NCBI RefSeq assembly: GCF_000002235.5
Contig: NW_022145594.1
Location: 22,003,890-22,067,889 of the forward strand
Direction: 5' to 3'
DNA from: Strongylocentrotus purpuratus
Taxonomy: Eukaryota > Echinodermata > Echinoidea > Camarodonta > Strongylocentrotidae
Length of the DNA: 64,000 nucleotides
Below the pieces are notes generated by a model. That model made no database searches. It saw only the letters and a list, made by a program, of their open reading frames with translations, and was not told where the DNA came from. The first letter of the stretch is position 1, and the number at the start of each line of letters is the position of its first letter. The position numbers and the translations under genes were made by a program. This document shows, piece by piece, positions 23,301 to 38,583 of this stretch.

Positions 23301-26300
23301 TCCTTATGTTGACCCTCTTCTTCTTTACGGATTGCGTTCTCCCCCATTTGATGAAAATCTACACCGACCTTTCCATCAGCTTCACAGACCGCAATGAAAT
23401 CACATAGACTTGACTTCCAATCAACATCTACAATTTCCTGATTAGGTGTCGTGATGTTTTCAATGAAGAAGATGTTGTACGGGTCGAGTCCATACTCTGT
23501 CTCAAGTGCAGTCTTCATGTGCTCAATCTGTTCGCCTGACATCGTATCCTTGTGCGTAATTACGAAGGATGGTATACGCCCTACAAGTATGGAAATGAAA
23601 AAGAAGGTGTGATTATGGGTGAGGGTGTGTGTACAAACATTTAAGCGTACTCTACGAAACTTCTCCCGGAAGTGTTCCTACGACCAGGGGCGTATGCAGG
23701 ATTTTTTCAAGGGGGGGTTTTAAAATCAGGCCCAAAATTTCGCAACGACTCAGCTTTATTATTTTGCTCCCGAAAATTTGAAAATCGCGCCAGCCGAAAA
23801 GTCACTCAAAGGGGGGGGGGGGGGGGGGGGGGAGGGTAAGAGGACACTTTCTTTTCTTTTTTTTTGGTCTCGAAATTTGGAAATTTGACATTTTTTTCGT
23901 TAGGGGGAGGGGGTAAGGTCACCTTTTTTAGGTCAGCTATGGGCATAAGTATAATATATATATTTTTATTTTTTTTTGTTAATAATTAACAAAACAAAAA
24001 CAAACAAACAAACAAACAAAACAAAAAACAATGGGGGCGGGGGGGGGTTAGGTGGGTTTTAGGGGGGTTTAAACACATAAAAATACCAAAGGGGGGGTTC
24101 AACTCCCAAACCCCCCCCCCCCCCCCCCCTGTGTACGCGCCTGCCTACGACCTATGTTATACTCTTGGTCAGATGAAAATAGCTTATTTAACGAAGAAAT
24201 GCAAAGTACGTACGTACATGCCTAAATGATTTTGTGATTCCCAAGTACATATGCACCATGTACATGGCGTATTGATAACAGAGTTTGTTCTTGCGTAGTT
24301 TTATACTTAGGGTAAGTGCAGGGAATTGGAGACCGCAGGGAATTGGAGACCACCAAGCTTGAAACCATCACTGTCTGTCCGTGTTGGATCCAATATTGCT
24401 ATAGCGCCACTTGTGGCCTTTAACAACACTACTGCATAAGTCCAATACATTTCGAAGACTACAATGTGCTCTTGCTCCGAGAAAATTGGCCAAATTGACC
24501 AAGGTAACCAATTTTGATCGTAAAATTTTGCTCTGATATAAAAACCCAATTTTCACTGAATGTTGTGGTGTATGCAGATATTTAGGGGTGGCTCTTAAAA
24601 AGTAGTTTTAAATTGAAGTTTATGAAGTGTGCCAACCATCACAGAAAACTTATGGCCATTGTATGTTGTGAATGGGTGTTGCGCAGCCCATTATGAATGG
24701 TGTCTGATCAGAAATGTGTGCAGGCAATGGGGGACACCAGGTCCAAGATTTATTATTATTATTCATTTATTGGTATAATATGATCGACCAGCAGAACAAG
24801 GCTGAAAGGGTCAATTTACAAAGGTACAGTGATGTAAATTATATACATGTACAATAGTATTACGAAACATAGTAAAGAAATCTGTAACATAATGACAATA
24901 CAGCAGACTTATATTGCGTTCGTTTATGTACATTACGTGAAAGGGTGTACTAGCAGAAGATATACAAGAGCATGAAAGTGAGAGTGATAAAGTGAATGGA
25001 GTAGAGAGGAAGAGAGAGAGAGAGAGGATGGGAGAAAAAGGGAGGTACAAAGAGAGAAATGAAGAGAGAGAGAGAGAGAGAGAGCAGGGAATGGAATGAT
25101 CATAATTAAATAAAGATATTATTCATAATTACATTATAAATATTAGGAAAGTCAGATTTTGCCGAGGCAACAATAATCATCATACAAATACATGCTAAAA
25201 GAGAGAAAAGGGAAGGTTAAAAGAAAAAATGAAGGAGAGAAGTTTGAAGAGAGAGAAAGAGGAAGAGAGAGAGAGAGATGGGGGTCGTTTGTTTTGAATG
25301 TCGAGTATGCCGAGGACGGTCAATGACCCGATGCTGGTTGGTTAATTGTCCATGTACAGAAATATTTTGGGCCACATTGTTTTAAAATCGTTTCAAAATT
25401 ACAGTAAGTTTATTGGCTGCATATATCTCTTTCAAAAAGTGTTTGAACTAACCATAACAATCCTATTTTCATTCAAATTGTATTCAAAATGTCTTGATTT
25501 GTAACTGTTCCTTATTACCTGCACATGCAGGTAATGAGAGACCTTTGGTGCCGACGTCATTAATTATTGTTATCTTATTACACCTGTCTTTAAGAAGGGT
25601 GACATATCAATCATGACAAACTACAGACCAGTTGCCCTCACTTCTGTTATATGTAAGGTTCTTGAGCAAATTGTTTCTTCTGCCATTCTCGAACATATGG
25701 AAACATTTGGTCTCCTCAATCCAAACCAACACGGTTTTACACAGAAATGCAGTTGCGTCACCCAGCTTATCAACGTCCTACATGCTTGGTGTACAATTCT
25801 TGATAAAAATCGTCCTCCTCGTGTAGATGCAGCTTTCCTAGATATGTCCAAAGCATTTGATAAAATGCCTCATCACATTCTAATGTCTAAACTATCTGCA
25901 CAGTTTAATGTAACAGGTACTCTCTGGAAATGGATTAAGTCCTTCCTCGTTGGACGGATACAGCGTGTAATTGTTCAGGGGTCCTCTTCTCCCTGGGTTG
26001 ATGTGACTTCCTGGGTGCCACAGGGTAGTTGTTTAGGCCCTCTCCTTTTCAACCTTTTCATCAATGATATTTCCCTCCCCCTTTCTCCTAAATCTGTTAT
26101 GTTTGCTGACGACATTCTGATGTTTCGTACGGTGCAGTCACCCAATGATGAAGAGATGTTTCAAACTGGTTTGCAACTCCTACATGAATGGGCCGAGCTG
26201 AACCAAATGGCCTTCAATCCATCCAAACGTAAAATACTCCATGTATCTAGTAGCAGGAATCTGCAACCACCCACATACAAACTCAACACATCTGACCTCT

Positions 26301-29300
26301 CATGTGCCCCTTCATATATTTATCTAGGGGTCACAATTTGTGCTAATCTACAATGGAACACACATATTGATAATATCGTCAAAAGGGCCAACCGTCTCCT
26401 CGGGTTCATTAGAGTAGTGGCAGGTCATGCTTCATCACAAGCCATTTTATCTCTTTACAAAGCTCTCATTCTTCCAATACTAGAATACGGATGTCCAGCC
26501 TGACATCCTCACACCCTCAAACAAGAACACCAATTATAACGCGTTCTGCGCGCAGCCACACGTCTTGCCCTTAAACAACGGAGAGGCGACATGTCCTATG
26601 AAGATAGACTCACTACTCTCCACTGGTCGAGCTTATCTTCCAGGAGAGACTATCTCCTTCTTTCATTCACTTTCAAATGCCTCAGTGGTCTCACCCTTTG
26701 TGAGGCTCTTACTGAATGCAGCCAGATCAATTCCAGGCGGCAAGAGGTCCTTACATTCCGTCACCTTCCTTCTCGGACACAGGCACTTTTTCTTTCTCCA
26801 TCTTGCCACTTTCCAAGACTGTGAAACAACCTTCCCACAGTAATACAAGATACTGCTGTACTCAATTCTACTTCATCCTTCCTTTCAACACTGAAACAAT
26901 CTCTACTCTCTGTTCATTGAACTCATTTAATTTAATGTAAAACAATGTATTGATAATTATTAATGGTAATATTTTTCATACTCGTGTCTGATTTCAAGTT
27001 CTGTCTATTACTCTCAAGCAAATCAAGCAAAGCTTTTTATTTTTCAATTTTTATGCAATGAATTCCCAAATGTGATCGTCACTTAAAAGCAACTGATATG
27101 TAATTTTACTGTGCCTTTTTGGAAACCCTGAGATTAATTATTCATCTCACCTATATATCATAACTGACTAATTTATGTTTATTTTGTCACTTAGAAATAA
27201 TATCATCAATATTGCAAGCTCATTTCTTCGTTCTGTTCCGTACATATAAGGTTTCAGTTTACAATTTTATTCATTTCATTTTAAAAGTTAGAAATTATTG
27301 TTAAGCATTTTATATTATTATGGAACTTTATGGAACCTTCCTAATAATAATCATATGAAATGTTTCTAATGTAAGCACCATGTTATTGATTTGAAAGTTT
27401 GTAGTTTTATGTGATGAACGTAAAGCCATTGTAATGACAACACAATGTAATGAAAGTAATTAAGCATATAATGGTAATCCTTCCAATTATTTTTATCCTG
27501 ATATTTATTTATTTTGTCATATTGTGAATTCTCATTATGTTCTTTACTCTTGATTTTCCAGGGTGCAGACTGTGGGGGTGACATGCTTTCGAGTAATAGC
27601 AATTTCAATTGCTTTTGTCACCCCTGACCAGCAGATTGTATCCTTCTCTCTCTCTCCTCTCCACTTCCCTAAAGCTGTTTGTATGTATTATGATATTGCT
27701 ATGTATTATCTAATTGTTATACTCACTGTATGTTTTCCGATTGGTCAAACAAATAATAATAATAATAATTAATTTGTTACCAAATGAAGAGAAGAAGTTA
27801 CTGAAGAGAATACAACACGTTCTGTATGTGTAACATTTTTCATGTTTATGTAAATTATGTAAATGTGCTTAAGGTTCTCCAATTCCCTGCAACTACCCTA
27901 TAAATATAAGTTATATATTCATATATATATATATATATATATACATTTTTATAGTTGTTATCCTCTGAAGTATTACAATTAAATATTGGTACATAAAGTC
28001 TGCTGCTAATTTAAAAATTGCTTAAGATTAAAAGAAATAGCTTGTAGTAAATTTCAATCTTAAATCAAGGAAATAACATCATATGATTTGTTTCGTCCTA
28101 AAATACACTGTCGCTCATAAAGTTGGAATATTTTTGTTTTACCCCAATTTATGGAATTATTTTAAAAATGATTTAAAAATAATAGATCTAGATAATAGTA
28201 TACATTCTCTGATTTTATTGAATGATAATTTGACAATGTGTGTTTTGCGTGACTGCTAAAGCGTGTGTATGCTACTATGCTTATCAACTAGGGGACCTAC
28301 GCCCTTAAGTCATAAATGACAGTAATGAGGATTAATGCCCCACAAAAGGGCACTAATATAGCCCATCGACACGGTTATAATCCTGGGGCCTCACAGTTAT
28401 GAGACCATTGCTTTGTCATTGAACCATGACTGTACGCAGCGGGGGCTAGGGTAGGGGACAGTTTTCATGCATTATGGCTCAAGGTATTGACACCGAGGAT
28501 TTTTTTTTTATGTTGGGAACCGGGGTAAAATGCAATAAATTATTGAAAATCTATTGCATTTTCTTTGTTGTTTTTTGGTTTATGGAAACTGCCCCTACCC
28601 TAGCCCCCGCTGCGTACAGTCATGGTTCAGTGACAAAGCAATGACCTCGTAACTGTGAGGCCCCAGGATCAAAACCGTGTCGATGTGCTATATTAGTGCC
28701 CTTTGGGAGGCATTAATCCTCATTACTGTCATTTATGACTTAAGGGCGTAGGTCCCCTAGTTGATAAGCATAGTAGCATACACATGCTTTAGCAGTCACG
28801 CAAAACACACATTGTCAAATTATCATTCAATAAAATCAGAGAATGTATACTATTATCTAGATCTATTATTTTTAAATCATTTTTAAAATAATTCCATAAA
28901 TTGGGGTAAAACAAAAATATTCCAACTTTATGAGCGACAGTGTATATCAACTTTTACAGAACAAATGACAAATACATGTATACAAAACATTTACACATTT
29001 GACATATACACATAACTCCATTTATCGTGCCTATCATATCAAAAAATTAGAACACAATTAATATGATTAGTTTCCTGGGTGTAACATTTGTTCTAATGAT
29101 AGAGAATGGAAAATGAAATATTTTCAACGGAAGAGTGTATAATGCAATTAGAAATTCAGTATTAAAGATGATCTACTATTTAAGAAAGTACCAAAGTCAG
29201 AAAAGAGGAGTTTTGTTGCCACTTCTTCAAAAACTAAGCACACTTCGATCTTTGAAAAGATTTTATAAAAATACACAATGTCTCAGTAGGTATTTTATTT

Positions 29301-32300
29301 TTCATTTATGTGTAACGGTCACCCTTGAAGGGGAGGGGGGCGGGGCATCCAAAATGTTAGTTGTATTTAAAGAAAAGCTTCAAATATCATAGATAAGGTG
29401 TCTTAAAGAAGAAAAAAAAATATTTACATGTATCTTTGTTGTTATTATTATTTCAATGAAAGTTGTATTAAAGGGATAGTTGAGTTATTGTTTAAGACTG
29501 CAAATGCCTTCAAAGTGCATGGTTATTGCGCTTATTTTTTAATTATTTAATTTCTAGTGCCCTTTAAAAACCTAAAATTGCCATTAAGCTAGTGTTAAAG
29601 CCAAAACGTGTAAAAATTTAGATTAAATACGATCATACCAATTCACCTCCACTTCCCAAAAATACTGAGACCGTTAATGCATTAATTAATTACTTTAATA
29701 ATAACAATACACAGGCCGGCCGGCTGGTTGTGCGTTTTATAACCAACACAAAAAAGCCAACAAAAAGCCAACATTGGCATTGGCTGGAATTCAACGACTG
29801 GCTCAAAATTGTCGAATATTTGTGGGGCCCCCAACTTATTAGAAATGGTTATATTTATGGATATTTCAGCCGTCTCTGAACCGATTTTGATAAAAACAAA
29901 GATGATTATGTCATTTAAATTGTTTGTTCTTGAAAATTTGACACTCAGTTCTTCATAATCTCACACAAAATATTTTGTGTAGCGCCCTCTGTAACAAAAC
30001 TCAACTATTTCACTTGGGGGGGGGGGGGGGGCTCTCAGTCATTTCTTCTTCCCAATCCAACCTAAAAAATCCAATGATAAAACGTCGACATGATGTTAAA
30101 TGTGACAACCCAACAGTGTAAGGCAGCCAAGTTTAAACACGTGTTCTTCCTCCTTCATTCAGAAGTAAAAGTAATTCTGGGTCAAATGTGCATGCTAACA
30201 AATGCTTATACCAGCCAAAGCTGCCCGGCCGCCGGCGCTTATTTTCGCAGCGGTAATCTCCTCTTGTTCCTTTTTTTCTTTCCCTTTCCTTCCTTTCTTG
30301 ATAGGGGGGGGGGGGTGTGACACCAATAAATGTAATAACGCCCACAAATGTAATAAATGTTATAACACCCACAAATGTAATAACACTTTACCCACAAATG
30401 TAATAATTTCACCCACAAATGTAGTAACCACTTTACCCACAAATGTAATAATTTTGAATCACCCACAAATGTAATAATGACTTTACCCACAAATGTACTA
30501 AATTTGAAGGGATATTTTGTCGAATTTGTTCAAAACCAAAACCCTGTAATAAAGCACGGGTATAGCGCGCAGTCTTTACTCCAGACCCGGTTATTTCAAA
30601 ACTTTTCAAAAATCTTCAAAACTAAGACCCCATCATCTTATTCCTGTGGAAGAACATGAGTATTGAGCGTAGTCTTTCCTCCAGACCCGGTTATTCAAAA
30701 GTTAAAAAAAAAAGTTTAAAAAAAAAAAAAATCTTCGAAACTAAAACCCACCCTCTTATTCCTCTCTTTTTTTCATTTAAAAATAAATTACATTATTACA
30801 TATGTGGATACAACACGTCACAAATAAATGATTGGTCGGCGGTCACACGAACTGACGAATTAGTCAAAATGGTCCATATATATATAACACACAGAGGAGG
30901 GACCGATTCGATGGTTCGTTGACCGTCGACGATTTTTTAATCATGTAAATATTCTAACGCCCACAAATATCCTGGAATTCAATGTTCGTAGAAAAAAAAG
31001 TAATCGAATAAGTGACCTTAAATGTATTTAAATATTGACGCTGATTGTTTTATGCATGTGATTATGAAATATCTTCACGATATGTAACTTCTATATATAT
31101 ATATATGTACGCTATTAGTGACATTGAAACGTTGGATTGCGATGTTATATTTTCATGAGTGCGTGAATGAATTACCTCTCTTCATGTGATGAACGTATCA
31201 ATTACTTGTACTGAAGACTACCAATTGGTACGCGGTACACGGTGTGAATTCATGAGAACGACATTTATTCAAAGGCAAATACAAACAAAACACATTTATA
31301 TTACAGTTTTCCCTACTTCTGAAACACTCAAGCAGCTATATAAACAAGAACAAGTCTGAAATGATAATCGGTTAACAAGCAAATAACAACGCATACTTTC
31401 ATATAACAAATCATAAATAGCTGTATAACGAGATCACGCGAAACATATTTGCATGTTTTGAATGAACGATTGCAGAACCCTTTGACTGATAAAATATCTA
31501 TATACTCTCTCAATCAATGTGAGTAAATTGCAGAGGTTATGGTTTTATAGTGATGCAATGATGGATACATAGATTTTGTAAGATAGAAAGTATTTTATTC
31601 CAATCGAATGAAGAGGTTGTTTCATTAATATACAGACGGTAACAGAATCAAAATAATTATTACGTATAAAAAGGTGGAGTAACTCACGTGTCTTTTACAA
31701 GCAAACAAGGTTATAATTTGGGCAATATTGAACCTGATAACATCAACTGAACTTGATATAAAACGGCGGTAGATGTCCGGGGAGGGGGTACTTGACTGGG
31801 GGTAGATGTCCGGGGGGTAGTTAACTAGGTGGTAGTTAGCTATACTCATGCTTTATTACAGGGTTTTAGTTTTGAACAAATTCGAAAAAAATATCACTTC
31901 AAATTTATTACATTTGTGGGTAAAGTCATTATTACATTTGTGGGTGATTCAAAATTATTACATTTGTGGGTAAAGTGGTTATTTCATTTGTGGGTAAAAT
32001 TATTACATTTGTGGGTAAAGTGTTATTACATTTGTGGGTGTTATTACATTTGTGGGTAAAGTGTTATTACATTTGTGGGCGTTATTACATTTGTGGGTGT
32101 AACAGGGGGGAGGGCAAGGACCTTTCGGCCCCCTCCTTCCCGATCTCCTTCTTTTTTCCCTTTTCTTTTCTTCTTCCTCTTCTTTCTTTCCTTTTCTCTA
32201 CTCTCTTCATTTCCCTTCTTTTCTTTCTCTCTCGCTCTCTTTTTTACGGGGGGGGGGGGCAAGGCCCACTCGGCCTCCTGGATCCGTGCCTGCTTCGGCC

Positions 32301-34111
32301 CGCGCGCTGGAAACTACCGTGTGAGTCAAAAAAAAGAGTTTACACCTAGAAAATTGCTTATTATTTTAAAAATCATCTATGAACAGTAAATTATTATACA
32401 TCTCATGAAAGACTGTTTTATGCCAAATCATTAGGTATCATTTGTGTGTGGTATGTGTTCACGCTTGAATGAACAGGAGGCATTGTTTGCGAGAGTGCAA
32501 AAATCGGCTTGAGCCAAAGTGATGCCTACAGCATGTATTATGTTGGAATTAGCGGAGTGAGAGAATTAATTGAATGTATCAAATCAAATGCATTGCATAT
32601 GCTTGTTGTATAAGCAAAGTCACACACACACACGTGCACACACTCATGTTGATATTTGATATTCAATATTTGTGTGGCATGATTAATTTTGTAAGGGATG
32701 TTATTTGGATCTGCAAAAACCGATTTAATACCCACATCCCAATTGTTTTGATATTTAAACATCACATAAGAAACTTTGGCGCAAGTCGATGTTTGCACTT
32801 TCGCAAACAATGCCTCCTGTTCATCCAAGCGTGGACACATACCACACACAAATGATTTGTGATAAAACACTCTTTCATAACATATATAATAATTCACTGT
32901 TCATAGATGATTTTTTTTTAAATAATTATCAATTTTCTAGGTGTAAACGTTTGTGTTGACTAACACTGTATACACGCGTTAACGAGTACTTCGATGGATG
33001 CATAGCCATATAGCCGTATATAGATATACAATTTTCTGTATTCTGATTGGATGGCTGGATAGACGTTTAGTCGTATAGTTGTATAGTTATACGAATATTG
33101 GCCTGCTTGACCTGTTTTTATAGGCGTTGACCAAATTAGACTAATCGTAGTTAGGCGAGGCGTCAAAAATAAATATACCAGCCAGCGGCAGCTAACTGCA
33201 CTTGTGCGTCCTGGCTGCATTTTTTAAATTAGCTCAGCCGGCTACCGCTGGCAGTAGGACCCTCAATTAACTCATGATGTCATCATAATGGTTTCCGAAC
33301 AAAAGCATGCGCCGGCTGCCGCCTTTCGAATAGAAACCGAGCCTCAGATCCCAGCCTGGCGCAAGCCGGCTGGGCTAATTAGTGAAAAATAATTGCCCCA
33401 GCCAGGCTTCGGCCGTAATTGCAGCCTCGATGCGCCAATACGTGAGGCGGCAGCCTGCTGGTATCGATATTGTTGACGCCTCGCCTTACATGTATATGTA
33501 TTCGTTTGATGTACATGCATACAGAACAGCTGAGGGCGTTATTACAATAATAAAAATTAAAGGTATGTTACCAATGTTGAAAAGTGTCTTACTATCAAGT
33601 GCCTTAAGGGGTTTACCGTAAAACTATCGTTGGTCTAGTATTCCACGAGGCGTGAACATGTACTGTTGCATTGGACATCGATCAACGGTATACAGCAGGG
33701 GTGCAAATAATGCCAAAATTAATGTTCCAAACCAGATCCCAGTACTTCTATTACCCTTGAACAGTCTTACTTTATGAACAGGTTACTTGTTTACATTAGA
33801 TTTCTATTTTTTCTCACATCTCAGCATATCATCTCAAAGACAATGAGTGTAACACTAGCTAGATAGTTTGGGCGTTGTCTTGGTCACTCTTATTTAAAAG
33901 GTCCGAATTTTTTTAGCACGCTAAGAAATTTTTTTTATGAACACCCACACTTTTTATACCGGTGCGCTCATTACTCTGAAAATGAAATAAAGTTTATATT
34001 AAATCCGAAAGTTTAGTGCATTGTTCCGAAGGGATGGGCACTGAGAATGCATTTCCCATTTCAATTTCTCTTTTTCAACGGAAGTCACTCTGTTCACCTC
34101 ATGGTTCTGAA

Positions 34112-34145
<34 letters not shown>

Positions 34146-37100
34146 GCCTAATAGTCGAAACGGAAATTCTTTTTGCCCAATTTATCGTGAGCCCGGCAGC
34201 CACTGAGCAGCGCCAGATCGACGTTGCTCTATCCCTTATTGTTGAACGCCAAACAAGGTAGCAACAATTCCCATATTTTAACGTCTTTTGGTATGACGCT
34301 GCCGGGGTTCGCTGACAAGTTCTTACCCTTTAATTTGTTTTTAATTATTATTATTTCATTTCATTTGACTCAGAGGGAGACTATGGCCGTTTAGTCCTCT
34401 TTCGATTCGCCTATGATGCCACTAGCCCATTAACTATTATAATATGCATACCGACTGGCCCTCAGACTACGAATCGTATAGACCTCGAGCCGGCTAAATT
34501 AAAGAGCGGCTCGTGGGGCGAATTCCCCTTCACCCCTCACAGGCAATCCCAACGAGGGAAGGTGGTATCAATGGAAGCTCCTTAATTTTAAAAGTAATTA
34601 CACATGTGTCGCTAGGGAAAGAAAGGGTGAGAGAAATGAGGGCCGATACCACCTCTAATCAATAATTTGAATTTACGGAAAATATTATGACCAAAAGAGC
34701 ATTTTCCCCCTTTTCTTGTACTAAATATTCTTTATTTTGGTAAGGAAATTCAAATTCTAGTTTGTATGGACAACTATTCCATTGTTCTTTTGTTTAAAAC
34801 AACGAACTCGTATCAGGACAATTACTACCTGGGCAATAACCCCCGGAAAATTACCCCCGGAAAATCATCCCCGAGGACAATTCCCCCCCCCCCTAAAGAA
34901 AACAACCATCCCCCGGCGAGGGCAATAACCCCCCCCCCCTCCCCCAGGACAACTACCCCAATGAAAATCACCACCGAGGAATGTGTAACACTGTGACGTA
35001 TATTGCGAGCTTCTTTCCAAATTGCTATTTACAGAAAATTTCATGAACCTTCATTTTCTTTGTTATTTATGAAGATCATTTCAGTCTTTTCAAATTATTC
35101 AATTCGATGGGAGGGGGGGGGGGGAGAGGGAAGAGGTTGCCCAATTCCCCCGTAGTTTTGCTAATGAGTGAAGAGCAGAAATTGCATTTGTTATAAATTT
35201 AACAATACATTGCGCGCAGATGAGTTCGCGTTACAGCCTCTCTCACGAACAGTGGCACAACAAAGAAATTAGGATGTAAGATTTTATTTATTCATCCTCT
35301 GCAACTTTACTATTTTGAAATAGAAATTGCCTTCAAGTTATATGGTGTCATGTCAAAGGAAAATAAATATATGCTCTCTGGTAAATCATCTCATTTGATT
35401 TTGTAACTCCAGCGCAGCGCTTTTCAACCGGGGTGCCGCAAGAGATTGTTTAGACACTTTATTATCTTTTCCAGGACCCACACATTTGTCTTTTTATCTT
35501 TCCATGACACCTGCAACAGCCTCCTGTAGCACCACATTTCAAAGGCATCAACTCTCTTTCTGTCATTCTTTGTCATGGCCCAGGACTCACTTCCATAAGT
35601 CGCAATAGAGAAGGAAGTTGCTTGAAGCAGACGAACCTTCAGACTGAGAGATAGGCCTCGGCTCTTCCAGATGTGAGACATGTTTTGTACCGTTGACTCA
35701 TTGCGTTTAAAAACTGACAAACAAGGGCAACGATAGGCCTGAATATCCTTATATCCGTGTACCAATGTCATTACCGAATACATCACTTTTTATTCATGTA
35801 CATTCGGCGGCAAGGTGCGTACTTTAAATTGTTTATAGTGTGTTGATTACAACAACAAAAATTAGCAGTTTAACAAAAATTCTCCTTTTTTATTCTTAAA
35901 TATGCTCATACGTGTGTACATAGCACTTGACGAGTGCAAGAGTCATGCAAAATAAAAAGTCTGTGAAGACTTTGGGATTCGGGAGAAACTTTTCATTTCT
36001 TAAAAGGGTATCGTGACTAACAACAAGTTGATTTAAGGCTGCTTTAGATAAATGCATTTGTATGCATTTTGAGTAGCGCTGGACAATTACTTAAAACTAA
36101 CATCCTTCGTGGAAATCAGCAACCGCACTGGCGTTGCACACATTATAATTACAGGGAAATGTGTAATAATGAGGAAGACAATGTGTTAAAGTATTTGAAC
36201 GAATATGGGTTCATGCAGTGGATTTTATGGGCTCGTAGCCATCTATCAATGTGTCAGATCATCTTTTGCTATTGTATCATGATAGTCCACGGGGGTAGTT
36301 GTCCTCAGGGGGGGAGGGTAGTTGTCCTCGGGGGTAGTTATCCTCAGGGTTAATTGTCTTTGGGGGTAATTGTCCTTGGGGGTAATTTTCCGGGGGTGAT
36401 TTACTGGGGGGAATTATCATTCGGGGGTAGTTTTCCGTGGGTAATTTTCCGGGGGTTATTGCCCAGGGGGTAATTGTCCTAGAACCCAACGAAGTAAATA
36501 TCAATGTTGCATTTAGCCATCGTTTTCCTTAAAAATTAAGAACTTCTATGAACTTGAAGTACATGTAATTTAATTAATTATCGACCATTTGATTTTAAAC
36601 CCATGGTGATTTAAAGTTTAATCTAAAAGTTATCATTAAACTGAATTTAAACACACCAAACTCCTCATCAATATATCAGTACACATGCATGCATATACTT
36701 TAATCATACGCGGGCAAAAAAAATAATTGTTTTCAAAAGCGATGAAATTAATGTTGGTTGCTAAAACTTTCCACTGCAAAGAGATACATGTGTATAATTT
36801 CAATTATTTGCGCAAGGCATCGTACTTCCATGTACATGGGCAAATCCTGGAAAGTCACAACATCTGTTCTATTTCCTTCTTTTTTTTTCTTCTTAAATCT
36901 CCTAATAAATCGTTTTTCTTTTTCCTGTGAAAACGGGCGCCATTTAGGACGCCCCCTTCGATTTAGAAGTGACTGCTACAAATTTGAAAAAGAAAAACAC
37001 CTTTTACGAAACATTTACGAACAAAAACAAGGTACAAATAGTGGTGACCAACTGAAAAGGTTAGCGTGATATTTGACTTAGGCCCTCCGCTTAATTGGAC

Positions 37101-38540
37101 TCAATGATATTGAGGCACTGGTTTTTTTAACTATGACCAAATAGCTTAATGACCCTTTGACAGCCTGAAACTTTACAAAGATAAAAAATTAGAAATCAGT
37201 TACAACTTTTTCTTGTAGCATGGACCTAGGTTAACCTCCCATAGCTTAACGAAAATGAGGTATCCCTGAACAGCCAATTGTTTACGGAATTTTGTAACAA
37301 AATTGACATACCTTTTTGGTTGGAGCCGAAAAAATATATACCCACAAGCAATATGTTTTTTTTCTATTGATGATTAATGAGCATGGGTAGATCTTAAAGA
37401 AAGTTAACAGAAATCTGAATTAACTCCTGTATTTTGATAGAAAAAAGCAATTGAAAATGGTGTTTCGGACGTTACATTTTCCGTAAACAATGTAGGCCCT
37501 CGTTTAACCCACCAGAACAATCATTTAATGAGATTGTTTATGGTTTGAATAAGCTTATTAGTTACTCCAAGTCATTAAATTAAAAGAAAATATAATTTAA
37601 TTGTAGTAGCGCTTATATTATAAATATATTCAAAATTTGAAAAAGTTGTCTCATTTTCCGTAAACAATTTTGTAACGTCCGAAACAACTTTCAATTTGAA
37701 GTAGCAGAAAATATATGAACTGCAGGACCTATCTTTCGTAACATTTTTTAAACATTTCATGGCGGCTACCCACCAAAAGAAAAGAAATTTGCAATATATC
37801 ATTACAATACTATTTTATAGTTAAAACCAATTTTCCGTTAACTGTTGTAACGTCCGAAACAAATGTAACGTCCGAAACAAAAAAATACCAAATAAATGAT
37901 GATAATCCATATTTGAGGGTATCTGGAGTGAATAAATCATTATGAAATAAGTTATTATAAGTCTTAACACAAGTCAAAACACAAATCAGGTCTTTCAAAT
38001 CCAATAATTTTGTGTAAACTCAAGAAGGGTGTTTCGGACGTTACACTATTTGATTGTTAACACATAGTTTGCAAATTTCAACTAATTTTCGATCATATGT
38101 GCAAGTTACGATTTCACAATGCACACTCCTGTTTAAAACACTATTTTGATAATTTCATTTAGATCTAAATATAAAAATATGAAGAAATATGATGCAAAAA
38201 ATCAAATTTTCCGTAAAATATCTAAATTTTCTGCAAAATTGACTTATAAAAAATAAATATTGAAGCCACACTTTGTGGTGCAAGGCATTTCTGGCTGCTT
38301 TAGTATATCCTTAATTGTAATTTATCAGAAAAAATCTCAATAAAAGTGACTTATAAAAATTATTCAGCACTAACAGCACTTTCTGTTATGCTGTTAGCAC
38401 GTTTCGGATGTTACATTAAACTGTTAACAGACATTTTCATACTTTAACTAGTTCAAATGAGGGGCACAGATAAATGTGAGAATAGCAAATTTCAATTGTT
38501 CAACCTCTCCTCTTGCTATTTACATTGATGTGTGTTTGCA

Positions 38541-38583
<43 letters not shown>

